From: Actinomycetes bacterium
GTDB taxonomy: Bacteria; Actinomycetota; Actinomycetes; Mycobacteriales; Mycobacteriaceae
Direction of reading: 5' to 3'
Assembly (NCBI GenBank): GCA_023460175.1
Contig: JAEWRC010000051.1
Coordinates: 36,155-100,154 of the forward strand
Length of the DNA: 64,000 nt
Position numbers and translations under genes: made by a program. Numbering within the stretch: the first letter of the stretch is position 1; every line of letters begins with the position of its first letter. Shown piece after piece: positions 42,715-51,931 of the stretch. The notes under the pieces are model-generated. The model did no database searches. It was not told the origin of the DNA and saw only the letters and a list, made by a program, of their open reading frames with translations.

Positions 42715-43145
42715 GCAAGGGCAGCCTGTACCTTCTCGCCGGCGCGCTGGCGATCGGCGGCCTGGTTTGTCTGCTGTTCGGAATGTCGCTGGCGGCCAAG
42801 GATATTCGAACACACGTGGCGGAGAACTATCCCGCGTACTCGCACGGCACCGAAGCGTCGAGCTACGAGTGCACCGGCACACCCAGCGAAGTGGCCGACC
42901 GCCTCGCCGACTATCAGCGTCCCGAGGCCCGGGCCACCGATCGCGACGTCGAGTACCTGCGCTTCGACGACGACATCGTGATCGTCGGCCCCGACAACAA
43001 CCGTCCGTGCACGATCCGGGTCGAAGACGTCCGCGGCAGCAATTACAGCGGAGGGGCGTTCATCTTCCTGGGCCCCGGTTTCTACCCGGGTGCTCCTGCC
43101 GGCGGATCGGGCGGTAGCCCGGGCGGCCCGGGCGGAGGAAAGTGA
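42711..43145 (+). CDS. DUF4247 family exported protein
   Basis: 144 residues from GTG 42711, on the GTGA overlap with the DUF2617 stop. N-terminal membrane anchor (LYLLAGALAIGGLVCLLFGM), an outside domain with two Cys (YECTGTPSEVADRLADYQ and NRPCTIRVED), and a Gly-rich end (GGSGGSPGGPGGG). The domain pattern VEYLRFDDDIVIVGPD fits DUF4247. Confidence 0.8.
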   Translation: MSKGSLYLLAGALAIGGLVCLLFGMSLAAKDIRTHVAENYPAYSHGTEASSYECTGTPSEVADRLADYQRPEARATDRDVEYLRFDDDIVIVGPDNNRPCTIRVEDVRGSNYSGGAFIFLGPGFYPGAPAGGSGGSPGGPGGGK

Positions 43146-43183
43146 CACCCGCAGCGGACACCCACCTAGTCGAAGGAGATCCC

Positions 43184-43642
43184 ATGCACATCGCCGCCAT
43201 CGAGTTCGGCACCATCAGCGGTGATTACCTCGCCCAGAACGTGGTCGCAGCGGTCCTCTACTTCCTGGTCGGCGTCGGCGTGCTGGTGGCCGGCTTCGTG
43301 ATGGTCGACGTGTTGACGCCGGGAAACCTGCGGCAGCTGGTCTTCGTCGAGCGCCGCCCCAACGCGGTCGCCGTCGCCTCCGGGATGTATGTGGCGCTGG
43401 CCCTGGTCGTCGCCACCGCCATCATCGCCAGCTCGAGTGATCTCGGCCAGGGCCTCGTCGACGCCGCCGTGTACGGCATGGTCGGCGTCGTCCTGCAGGG
43501 TGTCGCGCTGGTGGTGCTCGAAATCGTCGTCCCCGGACGGTTCCGTGACCTCATCACCGACGAGCGGCTCCATCCGGCGGCCATCGCCACGGCGGTGGCG
43601 CTGATCGCGGTGGGCGCGGTCAACGCCGCCGCGCTGTCGTGA
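43184..43642 (+). CDS. DUF350 membrane protein
   Basis: 152 residues; ATG 43184 is chosen over GTG 43142 because GAAGGAG lies 5-6 bases before it. Four transmembrane helices in two DUF350 repeats (VVAAVLYFLVGVGVLVAGFV and YGMVGVVLQGVALVVLEIVV). DUF350/YjfL proteins occur with polyamine-ligase or spermidine-synthase-like genes. Part of the cluster, 13 bases before the synthase-like gene. Confidence 0.82.
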   Translation: MHIAAIEFGTISGDYLAQNVVAAVLYFLVGVGVLVAGFVMVDVLTPGNLRQLVFVERRPNAVAVASGMYVALALVVATAIIASSSDLGQGLVDAAVYGMVGVVLQGVALVVLEIVVPGRFRDLITDERLHPAAIATAVALIAVGAVNAAALS

Positions 43643-43655
43643 CCCAGGTCCGTCG

Positions 43656-45239
43656 GTGAGGACCGAGCGGGAGGCCACGGCGGCCGCGCCCGATCCGGTC
43701 CAGCCGACGAGGCGGTGGCGCGCGCTGCTGCTGGCCGCCGTGGCGGCCTGCGCGGCCTGCGGACTGATCTACGAACTCGCGCTGCTGACCCTCTCGGCGA
43801 GCATCCACGGCGGCGGCATCGTCGCCACCTCGCTGATCGTGGCGGGTTATGTGGCGGCACTGGGTGTGGGCGCCCTGCTCGTCAAGCCACTGCTGGGCCG
43901 GGCGGCGATCACCTTCATCGCGGTCGAAACGCTGCTCGGCATCATCGGCGGCCTGTCGGCGACGGCGCTGTACTTCGCCTACGTGTTCATCGGTGGTTCG
44001 TTGTGGGTACTGATCGTCGGCACCGCCGTCATCGGTTGCCTGGTCGGGGCCGAGGTGCCCCTGCTCATGACGCTGCTGCAGCGCGGTCGCACCGCCGGCG
44101 CCGCCGACACCGGACGAGTGCTGGCCAACCTCAACGCCGCCGACTACCTCGGCGCGCTGATCGGCGGGCTGCTGTGGCCGTTCCTGCTGTTGCCGCAGCT
44201 CGGGATGATCCGCGGCGCCGCGGTCACCGGAATGATCAACCTGGTGGCCGCGGCCATTGTGGCGGTCTTCCTGCTGCGCCACATCATCAGTGGCCGCGAG
44301 CTGGCGGCGGCGCTGAGCGTGCTCGCCGCGGCGCTCGGCCTGCTGGCCACGCTGCTGGTGCGCGCCGACGGCATCGAGACGACGACCCGCCAGCGGCTCT
44401 ACGCCGACCCGATCGTCGCCTACGAGCGCTCCGCGTATCAGGAGATCGTGGTGACCCGGCGCGGTGACGACCTGCGGCTGTATCTCGATGGCGGACTGCA
44501 ATTCTCGACCCGCGACGAACACCGCTACACCGAAAGCCTGGTCTATCCGGCGCTCAGCGGATCACCGCGGTCGGTGCTCGTGCTGGGCGGGGGTGACGGC
44601 CTGGCGGCGCGCGAACTGCTCCGCAACCCCGGCATCGACACGATCGTGCAGGTCGAACTCGATCCGGCGGTCATCGACCTGGCGCGCACCACGCTGCGCG
44701 AGGTCAACGCGAACGCCCTGGCGGATCCCCGCGTCGACGTCGTGGTCGACGACGCGATGGCGTGGCTGCGTGACCCGCACCCCGAGGTGCGCCCGCCGGG
44801 CGGCTTCGACGCGGTGATCGTCGATCTCCCCGATCCCGACACCCCGGTCCTGGGCCGCCTGTACTCGACCGAGTTCTACGCGCTCGTGACGCGCGTACTG
44901 GCCCCCGACGGGCGCATGGTCGTACAGGCGGGCAGCCCGTACTCGACCCCGACCGCGTACTGGCGGACGTTCTCGACGATCGAGTCCGCGGGCTTTGCCG
45001 CGACGCCCTACCACGTGCACGTGCCCACCTTCGGCGACTGGGGATTTGTCCTGGCACGACGCGGCGCCGACCCGCCCACGCCCACCGTCCCGGCGGGAGC
45101 CCCCGAACTGCGATTCCTCGATCAGCAGGTGCTCGACGCCGCCACCGTGTTCGCCGGCGATCAGGCGCCGCGCACCCTGGAGCCCTCTACGTTGGATCGG
45201 CCCCGCATCGTCGAGGACATCCGCCTCGGTTACCGGTGA
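43656..45239 (+). CDS. membrane-fused spermidine synthase-like protein
   Basis: 527 residues from GTG 43656. The first 240 residues form about seven transmembrane helices; the rest is a spermidine-synthase-like Rossmann domain with YQEIVVTRRGDDLRLYLDGG, VLVLGGGDGLAARELL (cofactor loop), VQVELDPAVIDLA and IVDLPDPDTPVLGRLYSTEF. The key Asp/Tyr set of aminopropyltransferases appears mostly conserved, with D in DLPDPD where soluble enzymes have the catalytic DSSDP. Probably uses decarboxylated S-adenosylmethionine or a related donor at the membrane. Confidence 0.85.
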   Translation: MRTEREATAAAPDPVQPTRRWRALLLAAVAACAACGLIYELALLTLSASIHGGGIVATSLIVAGYVAALGVGALLVKPLLGRAAITFIAVETLLGIIGGLSATALYFAYVFIGGSLWVLIVGTAVIGCLVGAEVPLLMTLLQRGRTAGAADTGRVLANLNAADYLGALIGGLLWPFLLLPQLGMIRGAAVTGMINLVAAAIVAVFLLRHIISGRELAAALSVLAAALGLLATLLVRADGIETTTRQRLYADPIVAYERSAYQEIVVTRRGDDLRLYLDGGLQFSTRDEHRYTESLVYPALSGSPRSVLVLGGGDGLAARELLRNPGIDTIVQVELDPAVIDLARTTLREVNANALADPRVDVVVDDAMAWLRDPHPEVRPPGGFDAVIVDLPDPDTPVLGRLYSTEFYALVTRVLAPDGRMVVQAGSPYSTPTAYWRTFSTIESAGFAATPYHVHVPTFGDWGFVLARRGADPPTPTVPAGAPELRFLDQQVLDAATVFAGDQAPRTLEPSTLDRPRIVEDIRLGYR

Positions 45240-45246
45240 CCGCGGC

Positions 45247-45786
45247 TCACACCACGTCGAGCGGCACGTGCGCCCCGTCGGCCGGCCGGACCCGGACCGA
45301 ATCGCCGCGACGCACAACGCCTCCCGCGACCACGATCGACATCACGCCCGCGAGGCGCACCGCCTTGCCGGTCGCATCCACCTGGATGAACTTCTGCATG
45401 AGCCCGTCGTGCAGTCCGTTGATCTGGTTGCACGGGTTGCGCAGCCCGGTCACTTCGACGACGGCCTCGTCGCCGAGGTGCAGGCGCGTGCCCCGCGACA
45501 GGCCAAGCAGATCCACGCCGGTCGTGGTGACGTTCTCGCCGAGGTCGCCCGGACTGACCCGATACCCGTGCTCGGCGGCGTAGTCGAACAGTTCGGCGTG
45601 AATGAGGTGGACCTGCCGCAGGTTGGGTTGCGAGGGGTCGCGGCGCACCCGCGAACGGTGCTTCACCGTCGTCCCCGCATGCGCATCGCCCTCGACCCCG
45701 AGCCCCGCGAGCAGCGTGATGCTGTCGAGAGTCGGCTTGCTGAAACGGTGCGTGGCGTCGCACGCGACGGCGAGGATCTGGCCCAC
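45247..45786 (-). CDS. MOSC domain protein
   Basis: 179 residues. MOSC core: HRFSKPTLDSITLLAGLGVE, GDAHAGTTVKHRSRVRRDP, SPGDLGENVTTTGVDLLGL and the conserved Cys in LRNPCNQINGL. MOSC proteins transfer sulfur to or from the molybdenum cofactor or act with molybdoenzymes that reduce N-hydroxylated compounds. Stands alone, convergent with the synthase-like gene. Confidence 0.88.
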   Translation of the reverse strand: MGQILAVACDATHRFSKPTLDSITLLAGLGVEGDAHAGTTVKHRSRVRRDPSQPNLRQVHLIHAELFDYAAEHGYRVSPGDLGENVTTTGVDLLGLSRGTRLHLGDEAVVEVTGLRNPCNQINGLHDGLMQKFIQVDATGKAVRLAGVMSIVVAGGVVRRGDSVRVRPADGAHVPLDVV

Positions 45787-46009
45787 GCGGTCATGGTAGG
45801 GCCCGGCGTACGATCCCGCCTTTCGAGTGCCGCGGCGGCGGTCGGGGACCCCGTAACGTTTTCCGTGCCGCCGTCGAAAGCCATACTGTGCGACCAGTGC
45901 TGGGCCTCGGTAGCGAGCGCACCCTCGGGCCCAGCGGAGCTGTTAGCGTATTCGCCGACCATTTCCCGGTGCGCGGGTGCGCCTGACCCCTGCTGTAGAA
46001 GGTGGAGAT

Positions 46010-46339
46010 ATGAAGACCAAGTTTTTCGTCACGAGCGGTGTTGCGGCTGCCGCGTTCCTGTTCGGCGGCGCGGCCATCGCCTCCGCGGCGCCGGATGTGG
46101 AAGCGATCGTGAACTCGACATGCACCTACCCGCAGGTCAGCAGCGCGCTGCACGCGACCTCGCCCGAGGTGGCCGCCGAACTCGAAGCCAGCCCCATGGC
46201 CGTCGGCTGGATTCAGAACCTGCTGGCTTCCGGGCCGGACGAGCGGCGCGCGTCGCTCAACCAGATCGCCGGCTTCCCCCAGCTCGACGGGTACACCTCG
46301 GTGATCAACTCGGTGGCCTACAGCTGCCAGAACTACTGA
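46010..46339 (+). CDS. hemophore-related secreted protein
   Basis: 109 residues from ATG 46010 with AAGGTGG upstream. Signal peptide (TSGVAAAAFLFGGAAIASAA) and a small helical domain with two Cys (CTYPQVSSALHATSPEVAAE ... YSCQNY). It matches the family of small mycobacterial heme-binding proteins related to Rv0203, which carry haem outside the cell. Followed by a strong palindromic terminator. Confidence 0.8.
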   Translation: MKTKFFVTSGVAAAAFLFGGAAIASAAPDVEAIVNSTCTYPQVSSALHATSPEVAAELEASPMAVGWIQNLLASGPDERRASLNQIAGFPQLDGYTSVINSVAYSCQNY

Positions 46340-46353
46340 TCCGCTGCTGAGGA

Positions 46354-46381
46354 AATTCCCGGCCCCGCGGGGCCGGGAATT
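46354..46381 (+). terminator. 28-bp perfect palindrome, terminator
   Basis: AATTCCCGGCCCCG and its exact complement without spacer (46354-46381), 14 bases after the hemophore-like gene. No T-tract. Typical high-GC terminator; also separates the PPOX-like gene. Confidence 0.65.
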
Positions 46382-46421
46382 CGGTTGCCGTCGACCAGTT
46401 TGGCCGCGTTGAATTGCGGCC

Positions 46422-47033
46422 ATGGCCGACCTGGGCGCTCTGACGCGCAAACCCGACCGCGGCGGTGACCGGCGCCTGCTCGACGAGGTGTTCGACCACT
46501 GCCAGGTCGCCACGCTCTCGACGGTCATCGACGACGAACCCTGGTCGGTGCCGACCCTGGTGGCGCGCGTCGGGGACCGCCTGCTGCTGCACGGGTCGAC
46601 GGGCGCGGGAGCCCTGCGCCAGGCCGCAGCCGGCGCCAAGGTGGCGGTCAGCGCGTTCCTGCTCGACGGCCTGGTGATCGCCGAACGCGCCTTCGACCAT
46701 TCGGCGAACTACCGCTCGGCGATTGTCCGAGGCGTCTGCGTGACCGCGAGCCCCGACGACGCCGGGGCGGCTCTTGACCGCTTCACCGATGCGTTGCTGC
46801 CGGGGCGGTCCGCGGAGTGCCCGCCGCACACCGCCAAGGAGATGGCCCAGACGCTGCTGCTCGAATTGACGATCACCGAGCACAACTGGATTGCCAAGCA
46901 GCGCAGCGGGCCGCCCGGCCTGCCCGAGCACGCCGGGTGGACGGGCGTGCTGCCCGTCGTGCAGTCGTACGGTCAGCCGCTGCAGGCCACGCCGGGTCCG
47001 CTACCGGAGTCGGTGCGGCGGTTGCTCGCCTAA
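46422..47033 (+). CDS. pyridoxamine 5'-phosphate oxidase-like FMN-binding protein
   Basis: 203 residues. Split-barrel fold: VFDHCQVATLSTVIDDEPWS, PTLVARVGDRLLLHGSTGAG and a C-terminal domain with NWIAKQRSGPP. This resembles the YhbP/NimA-like flavin-binding subgroup that reduces nitro or other small compounds, rather than true PdxH. Its last 4 bases overlap the convergent small gene at 47030. Confidence 0.82.
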   Translation: MADLGALTRKPDRGGDRRLLDEVFDHCQVATLSTVIDDEPWSVPTLVARVGDRLLLHGSTGAGALRQAAAGAKVAVSAFLLDGLVIAERAFDHSANYRSAIVRGVCVTASPDDAGAALDRFTDALLPGRSAECPPHTAKEMAQTLLLELTITEHNWIAKQRSGPPGLPEHAGWTGVLPVVQSYGQPLQATPGPLPESVRRLLA

Positions 47034-47209
47034 GCTTCCGGCGCGGTCTCGGGTTCGGGCTGCGCGGGAGGGTTCTTGGCCTGCTTGCGCTGGGCGAGCT
47101 GATACTTCACCAGGGCGACCAACGCCTTTGGGTTGCGAGCGAACGCACCGGCAGCCTGAAGCCCCATCTTCAGCTTCTGACGAGCGGTCGGTTCCTGCGT
47201 TGGCTCCAT
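47030..47209 (-). CDS. small conserved-type protein, 59 aa
   Basis: ATG 47209 is preceded by GGAGGAAG at ideal spacing, which decides the start against the longer frame. Sequence: MEPTQEPTARQKLKMGLQAA, then FARNPKALVALVKYQLAQRK and an acidic/Pro-rich end. A basic amphipathic helix with no signal peptide. Function unknown. Confidence 0.65.
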   Translation of the reverse strand: MEPTQEPTARQKLKMGLQAAGAFARNPKALVALVKYQLAQRKQAKNPPAQPEPETAPEA

Positions 47210-47397
47210 TGAATCTTCCTCCCTGAGATGTTGGTCGCCCCGGAACGATAGCCGAAGCACCGACGGGCCGGACATGCACGCCGGTCCCGCTGAGTTTCGC
47301 CGCGCCGGATGAGTCCGGGCCTCGTGAGGCGTTCGACCGCAATGACAGGTCATTTCACGACGCCTCGGATCGGGGCGCTCAGGCGAGGAGCACGAAC

Positions 47398-48297
47398 ATG
47401 AGCGTGGACAGCTTTCCCGGGATCGACGAGTTGGTGCCGTCGCGGTATGCGCATCAGGTCGGAGCCATCGAGGTGCTGGTGATCAGCGATGGGGTCTTGC
47501 CGATCACGGCCTCGACGCTGGCCACCAACGCCGAGCCGAGCGAGCTGGCGGATTGGCTCGGCGACAATTTCCTGCCCCCGGAGGTGGTCGACTGGCCACT
47601 GAACGTCGTGGTGGTGCGCAGCGGAGATCGCACGATCCTCGTCGACGCCGGGCTGGGGCTGGAGTTTCCGGGCTTCCCGCGCGCGGGTCAGACCGTGCAC
47701 CGGCTCGAGGCCGCGGGGATCGACCTCGCGGCGGTGACGGATGTGGTGCTGACCCACCTGCACATGGACCATGTCGGCGGATTGCTCACCGCCGGTGTCA
47801 AGGACCGGTTGCGGCCGGACCTGCGGGTGCACCTCGCGGCCGCCGAGGCCGAGTTCTGGACGACGCCCAACTTCACCGAAACCACCATGCCGCAGCCCAT
47901 CCCGGACGTGCTGCGCCGCGTCGCGGCGCAGTTCCTGACCGAATATCACGGCAGGTTACGGCCTTTCGAGACCGAGTACGAGGTGGCCCCGGGCGTGCTC
48001 ATCAGCCGCACCGGCGGCCATACCCCGGGCCACAGCATCGTGCGGGTGGCCTCCGGCGGCGCAGCGTTGACGTTCGTCGGCGACGCGGTGTTCGCGCCGG
48101 GGTTCGAAAATCCCGAGTGGCACAACGGTTTCGAGCACGATCCGAGGGAGTCGGCACGCGTTCGGGTCGAGTTGTTGCGGGAGGTGGCGGCCTCCGGGGA
48201 GGCGTTGGTGGCGACCCACCTGCCGTTCCCGTCGGTCTGCCGGGTGGCCACCGCCGGCGACGCATTCCGCTGCGTGCCGACGGTCTGGGACTACTGA
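47398..48297 (+). CDS. metallo-beta-lactamase fold hydrolase
   Basis: 299 residues. Metal-binding motif THLHMDHVGG, a later His in RTGGHTPGHSI, Asp in TFVGDAVFAP and the final His in ATHLPFPS. The layout resembles N-acyl-homoserine-lactonase-like (AHL lactonase/AttM-type) enzymes. Substrate not deducible. Convergent with and slightly overlapping the FUSC gene. Confidence 0.86.
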   Translation: MSVDSFPGIDELVPSRYAHQVGAIEVLVISDGVLPITASTLATNAEPSELADWLGDNFLPPEVVDWPLNVVVVRSGDRTILVDAGLGLEFPGFPRAGQTVHRLEAAGIDLAAVTDVVLTHLHMDHVGGLLTAGVKDRLRPDLRVHLAAAEAEFWTTPNFTETTMPQPIPDVLRRVAAQFLTEYHGRLRPFETEYEVAPGVLISRTGGHTPGHSIVRVASGGAALTFVGDAVFAPGFENPEWHNGFEHDPRESARVRVELLREVAASGEALVATHLPFPSVCRVATAGDAFRCVPTVWDY

Positions 48298-49430
48298 GCG
48301 GTTTCTCCGCGCACGGCCTGAGCATCGGCACCGGTGATCGTCACCGCGGCGACGACGATGCCCACCACGATTCCCACCGCGGTGTCGAGCACCCGGTCGA
48401 TGGCGGCCGCCGGCGCCAGGCCCGCACCAAGGCTGGTCAGCAACAACGCCATCGGCGTCACTGCCACCGAGCACAGCGCGTAGTTCACCGTCGAGGCGAC
48501 CTCGGCGAGGATCTGGAAGATGACGATGGCGACCACCGCGCCCCAGTACCCCAGCGGCAGAGCGAGCAGGATCGCGGCCAGGACCGCCCCGGCGACGTTG
48601 CCGAGCAACCGCTGCACACCGCGGTGCACCGTGACGTGGTAGCCGACGCCCTGCATCGCGGCCACGGCACCCATGAGGGCCCACATCGGATGCTCGAAGC
48701 CCAGGGCCATCGCGATGGCCGCCCCCAGTGCGCCCGCGACGGTGATGCGCACACCCCGCGCGAACAGGGATCGGTGCGGGGCGCGGCGCAGCGTCTCCCA
48801 GATCGGCTCCCGCCGGGCCACGCCGGGCTCGGACGCCCGCTGCGTGCGGGTGACCCGGTCGCGCGCCAGCCCGCACAACCACGGCGCCAGCGCGGCGAGC
48901 ATGCCGATCACCGCTCCCCCGGCGGTCACCGCGACCGCCAGAACCACATCGCCGGCGTCCTTGGCGAAGGCCTGTGCGCCCACGGCGCCGAACACGAACA
49001 CCACCGCACCGGGACCGACAATGTGTAGCGCCCACACGAGGCAGGCCGCGGCGCCGGCGAGGACGGAAACCACCGCGGTCACGACGAACACGTTGCTGCC
49101 GGTGGCGCCGAGAACCGCACCGAGGCCGATCGAGGCCGTGATGCCCACGCCCAGCACGGCCAGGCGTCCCCCGCGCACCGGGTACGGGTCCGGACGACAG
49201 AACGCGGAGATCAGAGCGCCCAGCGCCGCGAACCCGGCCACGGCGTGCTGCCCGGTCACCCCACCGAGGATGAACACCACCGCGACCGCGACGCCGACCC
49301 GCAACGGCACGGCCAGGCCGGCCCGCCCGAAGTCGATATCGAGGACGCCGCGCAGGCCGCGGGGCGTGACGGCGTGCCCCAGCGCGGAGACGCCGTGGCC
49401 GAAATGTCGGGTGAGAGTCGAGGCGAACAT
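48291..49430 (-). CDS. FUSC-family aromatic acid exporter-like membrane protein
   Basis: 379 residues from ATG 49430 (a GTG at 49448 would add six). About ten to eleven transmembrane helices in two halves: first GLAVPLRVGVAVAVVFILGG, second RGVRITVAGALGAAIAMALG, with the FUSC-type segment HPMWALMGAVAAMQGVG. Such proteins export aromatic acids or other xenobiotics. It diverges from a MarR regulator with a palindrome in the shared gap, implying MarR control. Confidence 0.84.
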   Translation of the reverse strand: MFASTLTRHFGHGVSALGHAVTPRGLRGVLDIDFGRAGLAVPLRVGVAVAVVFILGGVTGQHAVAGFAALGALISAFCRPDPYPVRGGRLAVLGVGITASIGLGAVLGATGSNVFVVTAVVSVLAGAAACLVWALHIVGPGAVVFVFGAVGAQAFAKDAGDVVLAVAVTAGGAVIGMLAALAPWLCGLARDRVTRTQRASEPGVARREPIWETLRRAPHRSLFARGVRITVAGALGAAIAMALGFEHPMWALMGAVAAMQGVGYHVTVHRGVQRLLGNVAGAVLAAILLALPLGYWGAVVAIVIFQILAEVASTVNYALCSVAVTPMALLLTSLGAGLAPAAAIDRVLDTAVGIVVGIVVAAVTITGADAQAVRGETAQ

Positions 49431-49451
49431 TGGCAGATACTTTAGCACTAT

Positions 49452-49468
49452 TTTACTGGTGAAGTAAA
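49452..49468. promoter_or_regulatory. MarR operator between the FUSC and MarR genes
   Basis: TTTACT (49452-49457) and AGTAAA (49463-49468) with a 5-base spacer, in an AT-rich stretch of the 55-base divergent gap. It would cover both promoters. Confidence 0.55.
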
Positions 49469-49485
49469 TGGGGTATTCTCACCGC

Positions 49486-49995
49486 ATGACCAGCACCGCC
49501 GACGTTGCGCCCGTTCCCGACACCGTCGACCGCGTCCGTCAGGAGTGGTCCGACGCGTGTCCGCACCTCGACACCTCCCCCATCGACGTGGTGGGCCGGG
49601 TGCATCGCATCTCCTCGATCTGCAATCACCGCCTCGATGTCAGCCTGGAACGGCACGGCATCAACCGTTCGGAGTTCACCGTGCTCAGCGCGCTGGTGCG
49701 GGCGGGGCGACCGCTGCGCGCCAGCGAGGTCGTCCTGACCACGATGCTCAGCGGAGCGTCGATCACCAAGATCGCCGACGCCCTGGTCAAGCGGGAACTC
49801 GTGGTCCGGCAGAAGTCGGAACGCGACGGACGCGTGGTCCTGCTCGCGCCGACCGACGCCGGACGCGCCATCGTCGACGACCAGATGCCGCGCCGACTCG
49901 CCGACGAGCAGCGGTTGATCGCCGGACTGACCGACGACGAGCGCGAGACGCTGGCCGGGCTGCTGCGGAAAGTCTGTGCGGCACTCGGCGATTGA
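49486..49995 (+). CDS. MarR-family transcriptional regulator
   Basis: 169 residues from ATG 49486; the upstream ATG 49468 overlaps the operator. Winged helix: RASEVVLTTMLSGASITKIA (recognition) and the wing VVRQKSERDGRVVLLAPTDA. It likely represses the divergent exporter gene and itself until an aromatic ligand binds. Confidence 0.88.
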   Translation: MTSTADVAPVPDTVDRVRQEWSDACPHLDTSPIDVVGRVHRISSICNHRLDVSLERHGINRSEFTVLSALVRAGRPLRASEVVLTTMLSGASITKIADALVKRELVVRQKSERDGRVVLLAPTDAGRAIVDDQMPRRLADEQRLIAGLTDDERETLAGLLRKVCAALGD

Positions 49996-49998
49996 CCT

Positions 49999-50892
49999 TC
50001 AGTCCAGCCACGCCCGCAGTTCGGTGACCGCGAGGTAGGCGGCGCGGCCGATCGCGGCGTCCACCACGGGAAGGAACACATCCGAGCGGGCGGCGCGGGT
50101 GAAGACCGCGACCGCGATGGGGGTCTCGCCGGGCATCTCCACCACGGCCGCCTCGTTGCGGATGGGCCCGATGGTCCCGGTCTTGCCGGCGACCACCACA
50201 TCGGCGAACGGGAACCCCGACCGAATCCGGTGCGGCCAGATCTGTTGGGCAAGAATCGCTCTCATCTTCCGGCAGCTTGCCGGCGCAGCGGCCGTGTCAG
50301 TCCAGATCCCGTTCAGCACGGCGTTGATGTCCGCGCCGCTCGTGGCCGTCGTGTAGGCCGGATCGAAGGCGGCGCTGTCGTGAATGGTGTTGTTGCTGGC
50401 CAACAGGCCGACGGCCTCCGGCAAGGTCAGCGCCCCCGAATCGTGGATGATCTGCTGCTGCAGGGCCGCGGTGCCGCCGACGACCCTGGTACACGTGAGG
50501 CCGAGGTCGTCGATCACCGCCTCGATCGCCGCCAGACCGAGGGCGCCGAGGATCACGTCCGAGGCGGCGTTGTCCGACAGCGTGATCATCAGCCTCGCCA
50601 GGTCCCACCACGACAGCGTCACCGGATCGCTGAACAGGCTCAGCCCGGTGGGCCCGGGCGTGCAGTCCCCCGGCACCACCCGGACGCTGGCGCCGGGATC
50701 GAGCTGACCGGCCTCGAAGGCGCGCGCCAGTGCCACCAGCACGATCAGCTTGTACACCGAGGCGGCCACCACGGGCTCCGTGCCGCCGACGTCGACCAGC
50801 GGAGCGTCCCGACCGATCGGCTGCGCTCGCAGCCAGCCCTGACAGCCGGCGTCGACGAAGACGTCGTTGATCCGATCGACCACCTCGGTCAT
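49999..50892 (-). CDS. class A beta-lactamase-like serine hydrolase without signal peptide
   Basis: 297 residues from ATG 50892 on an ATGA overlap with the LysR gene. All three class A-type motifs are present: SVYK (SxxK, near residue 45), SDN (LSDNAASD) and KTG (AGKTGTIGP). It has no export signal at this start, so it should be cytoplasmic unless the true start is upstream within lysR. Could be a metabolic esterase/amidase rather than an antibiotic-degrading enzyme. Co-transcribed with the LysR regulator. Confidence 0.82.
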   Translation of the reverse strand: MTEVVDRINDVFVDAGCQGWLRAQPIGRDAPLVDVGGTEPVVAASVYKLIVLVALARAFEAGQLDPGASVRVVPGDCTPGPTGLSLFSDPVTLSWWDLARLMITLSDNAASDVILGALGLAAIEAVIDDLGLTCTRVVGGTAALQQQIIHDSGALTLPEAVGLLASNNTIHDSAAFDPAYTTATSGADINAVLNGIWTDTAAAPASCRKMRAILAQQIWPHRIRSGFPFADVVVAGKTGTIGPIRNEAAVVEMPGETPIAVAVFTRAARSDVFLPVVDAAIGRAAYLAVTELRAWLD

Positions 50893-51779
50893 GGCCCGAC
50901 CCGCAGCAGTTCCCGGTCCAGCGCGTAGATCAGCTCCGCGAGGTCTCGACCGGGGGCCGCGACGATACGCACCCGCAGGGCCACGTCCTCGACCAGCATG
51001 CGGCGGTGCACGGTCCCGGCGTGGACCGCCGCCGTCGTCGTGGCCACACCGAAGCAATGCCCCGCCGCGACCGCGGCACTGACCTCGCGGTGGGTCGAGG
51101 CCGGCTGCACCGCCGGGTCGAGGCCGCGCCGCCGCAGGGCATCCAGCAGCACATCATGGGCGGGCGGGTTGTCCTCGCGCGGCGCGCACGCCAGCGCCAG
51201 GCCGCGCAACATCTGCGCGCGCGGGTTCTTCGCCTCCGCGGCCCGACTACCGCTGGGCAGGACCACTTTTCGAGCCAGCGTGAGCACCGGTCCGGCGCTC
51301 AGCTCGGCGATCACCGCGGGGTGCGCCACCACCGCGATGTCGAGATCGCCGCGGCGCAGATCGGCCAGTAGCGCCGCGGTCCCCTTGGTCACCGTCGCCA
51401 CCGGCACCTCGGCGGAGTCCAACGCGCCGCGCAGCGCCCGCACGCACCGCGCCAGGATCTCGTCGTCGAGCTGCGGGATCGCACCCCAGCGCACGCCCTG
51501 CAGCCCACCGAAGAGTTGCGCGGCCTCCGACAGCAGCCGGGTCGAGTCGTCGACGATCAACCGTGCCCGCGGCAGCAGCGCGGCACCGGCCTCGGTCAGC
51601 GTGGCCCCGGCGGGCCCGCGCTCGATGAGCTGCAACCCGAGGTGGTTCTCCAGGCGCCGCAGGCCCTGCGAGATCGGCGGCTGCGTCATGCCGAGACTGT
51701 CGGCCGCCTTGCCGAAATGACGATGTTCGGCCACTGCCACGAAGTACCGCAGATGCCGGATCAGATCCACGCCGTCCAA
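50889..51779 (-). CDS. LysR-family transcriptional regulator
   Basis: 296 residues. N-terminal winged HTH: RHLRYFVAVAEHRHFGKAAD and MTQPPISQGLRRLENHLGLQ. C-terminal effector domain with two Rossmann-like lobes. It diverges from the class A beta-lactamase gene with a 152-base gap, an AmpR-like arrangement, and shares a transcript with a second beta-lactamase-fold gene. Likely regulates both. Confidence 0.88.
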   Translation of the reverse strand: MDGVDLIRHLRYFVAVAEHRHFGKAADSLGMTQPPISQGLRRLENHLGLQLIERGPAGATLTEAGAALLPRARLIVDDSTRLLSEAAQLFGGLQGVRWGAIPQLDDEILARCVRALRGALDSAEVPVATVTKGTAALLADLRRGDLDIAVVAHPAVIAELSAGPVLTLARKVVLPSGSRAAEAKNPRAQMLRGLALACAPREDNPPAHDVLLDALRRRGLDPAVQPASTHREVSAAVAAGHCFGVATTTAAVHAGTVHRRMLVEDVALRVRIVAAPGRDLAELIYALDRELLRVGP

Positions 51780-51931
51780 TCAACACGACGCGCACGTGCG
51801 GGGCAACACCACCATCGGCCGATGCGCCGGCGGAAAAACCCGTCGCTGGCTGCGGCGATTCGCAACCGCTATGGGCCACGCCGCACGACGAACCTGGCGA
51901 CGGGACGGACCCGCGTGTTTGGGTACCTCGC

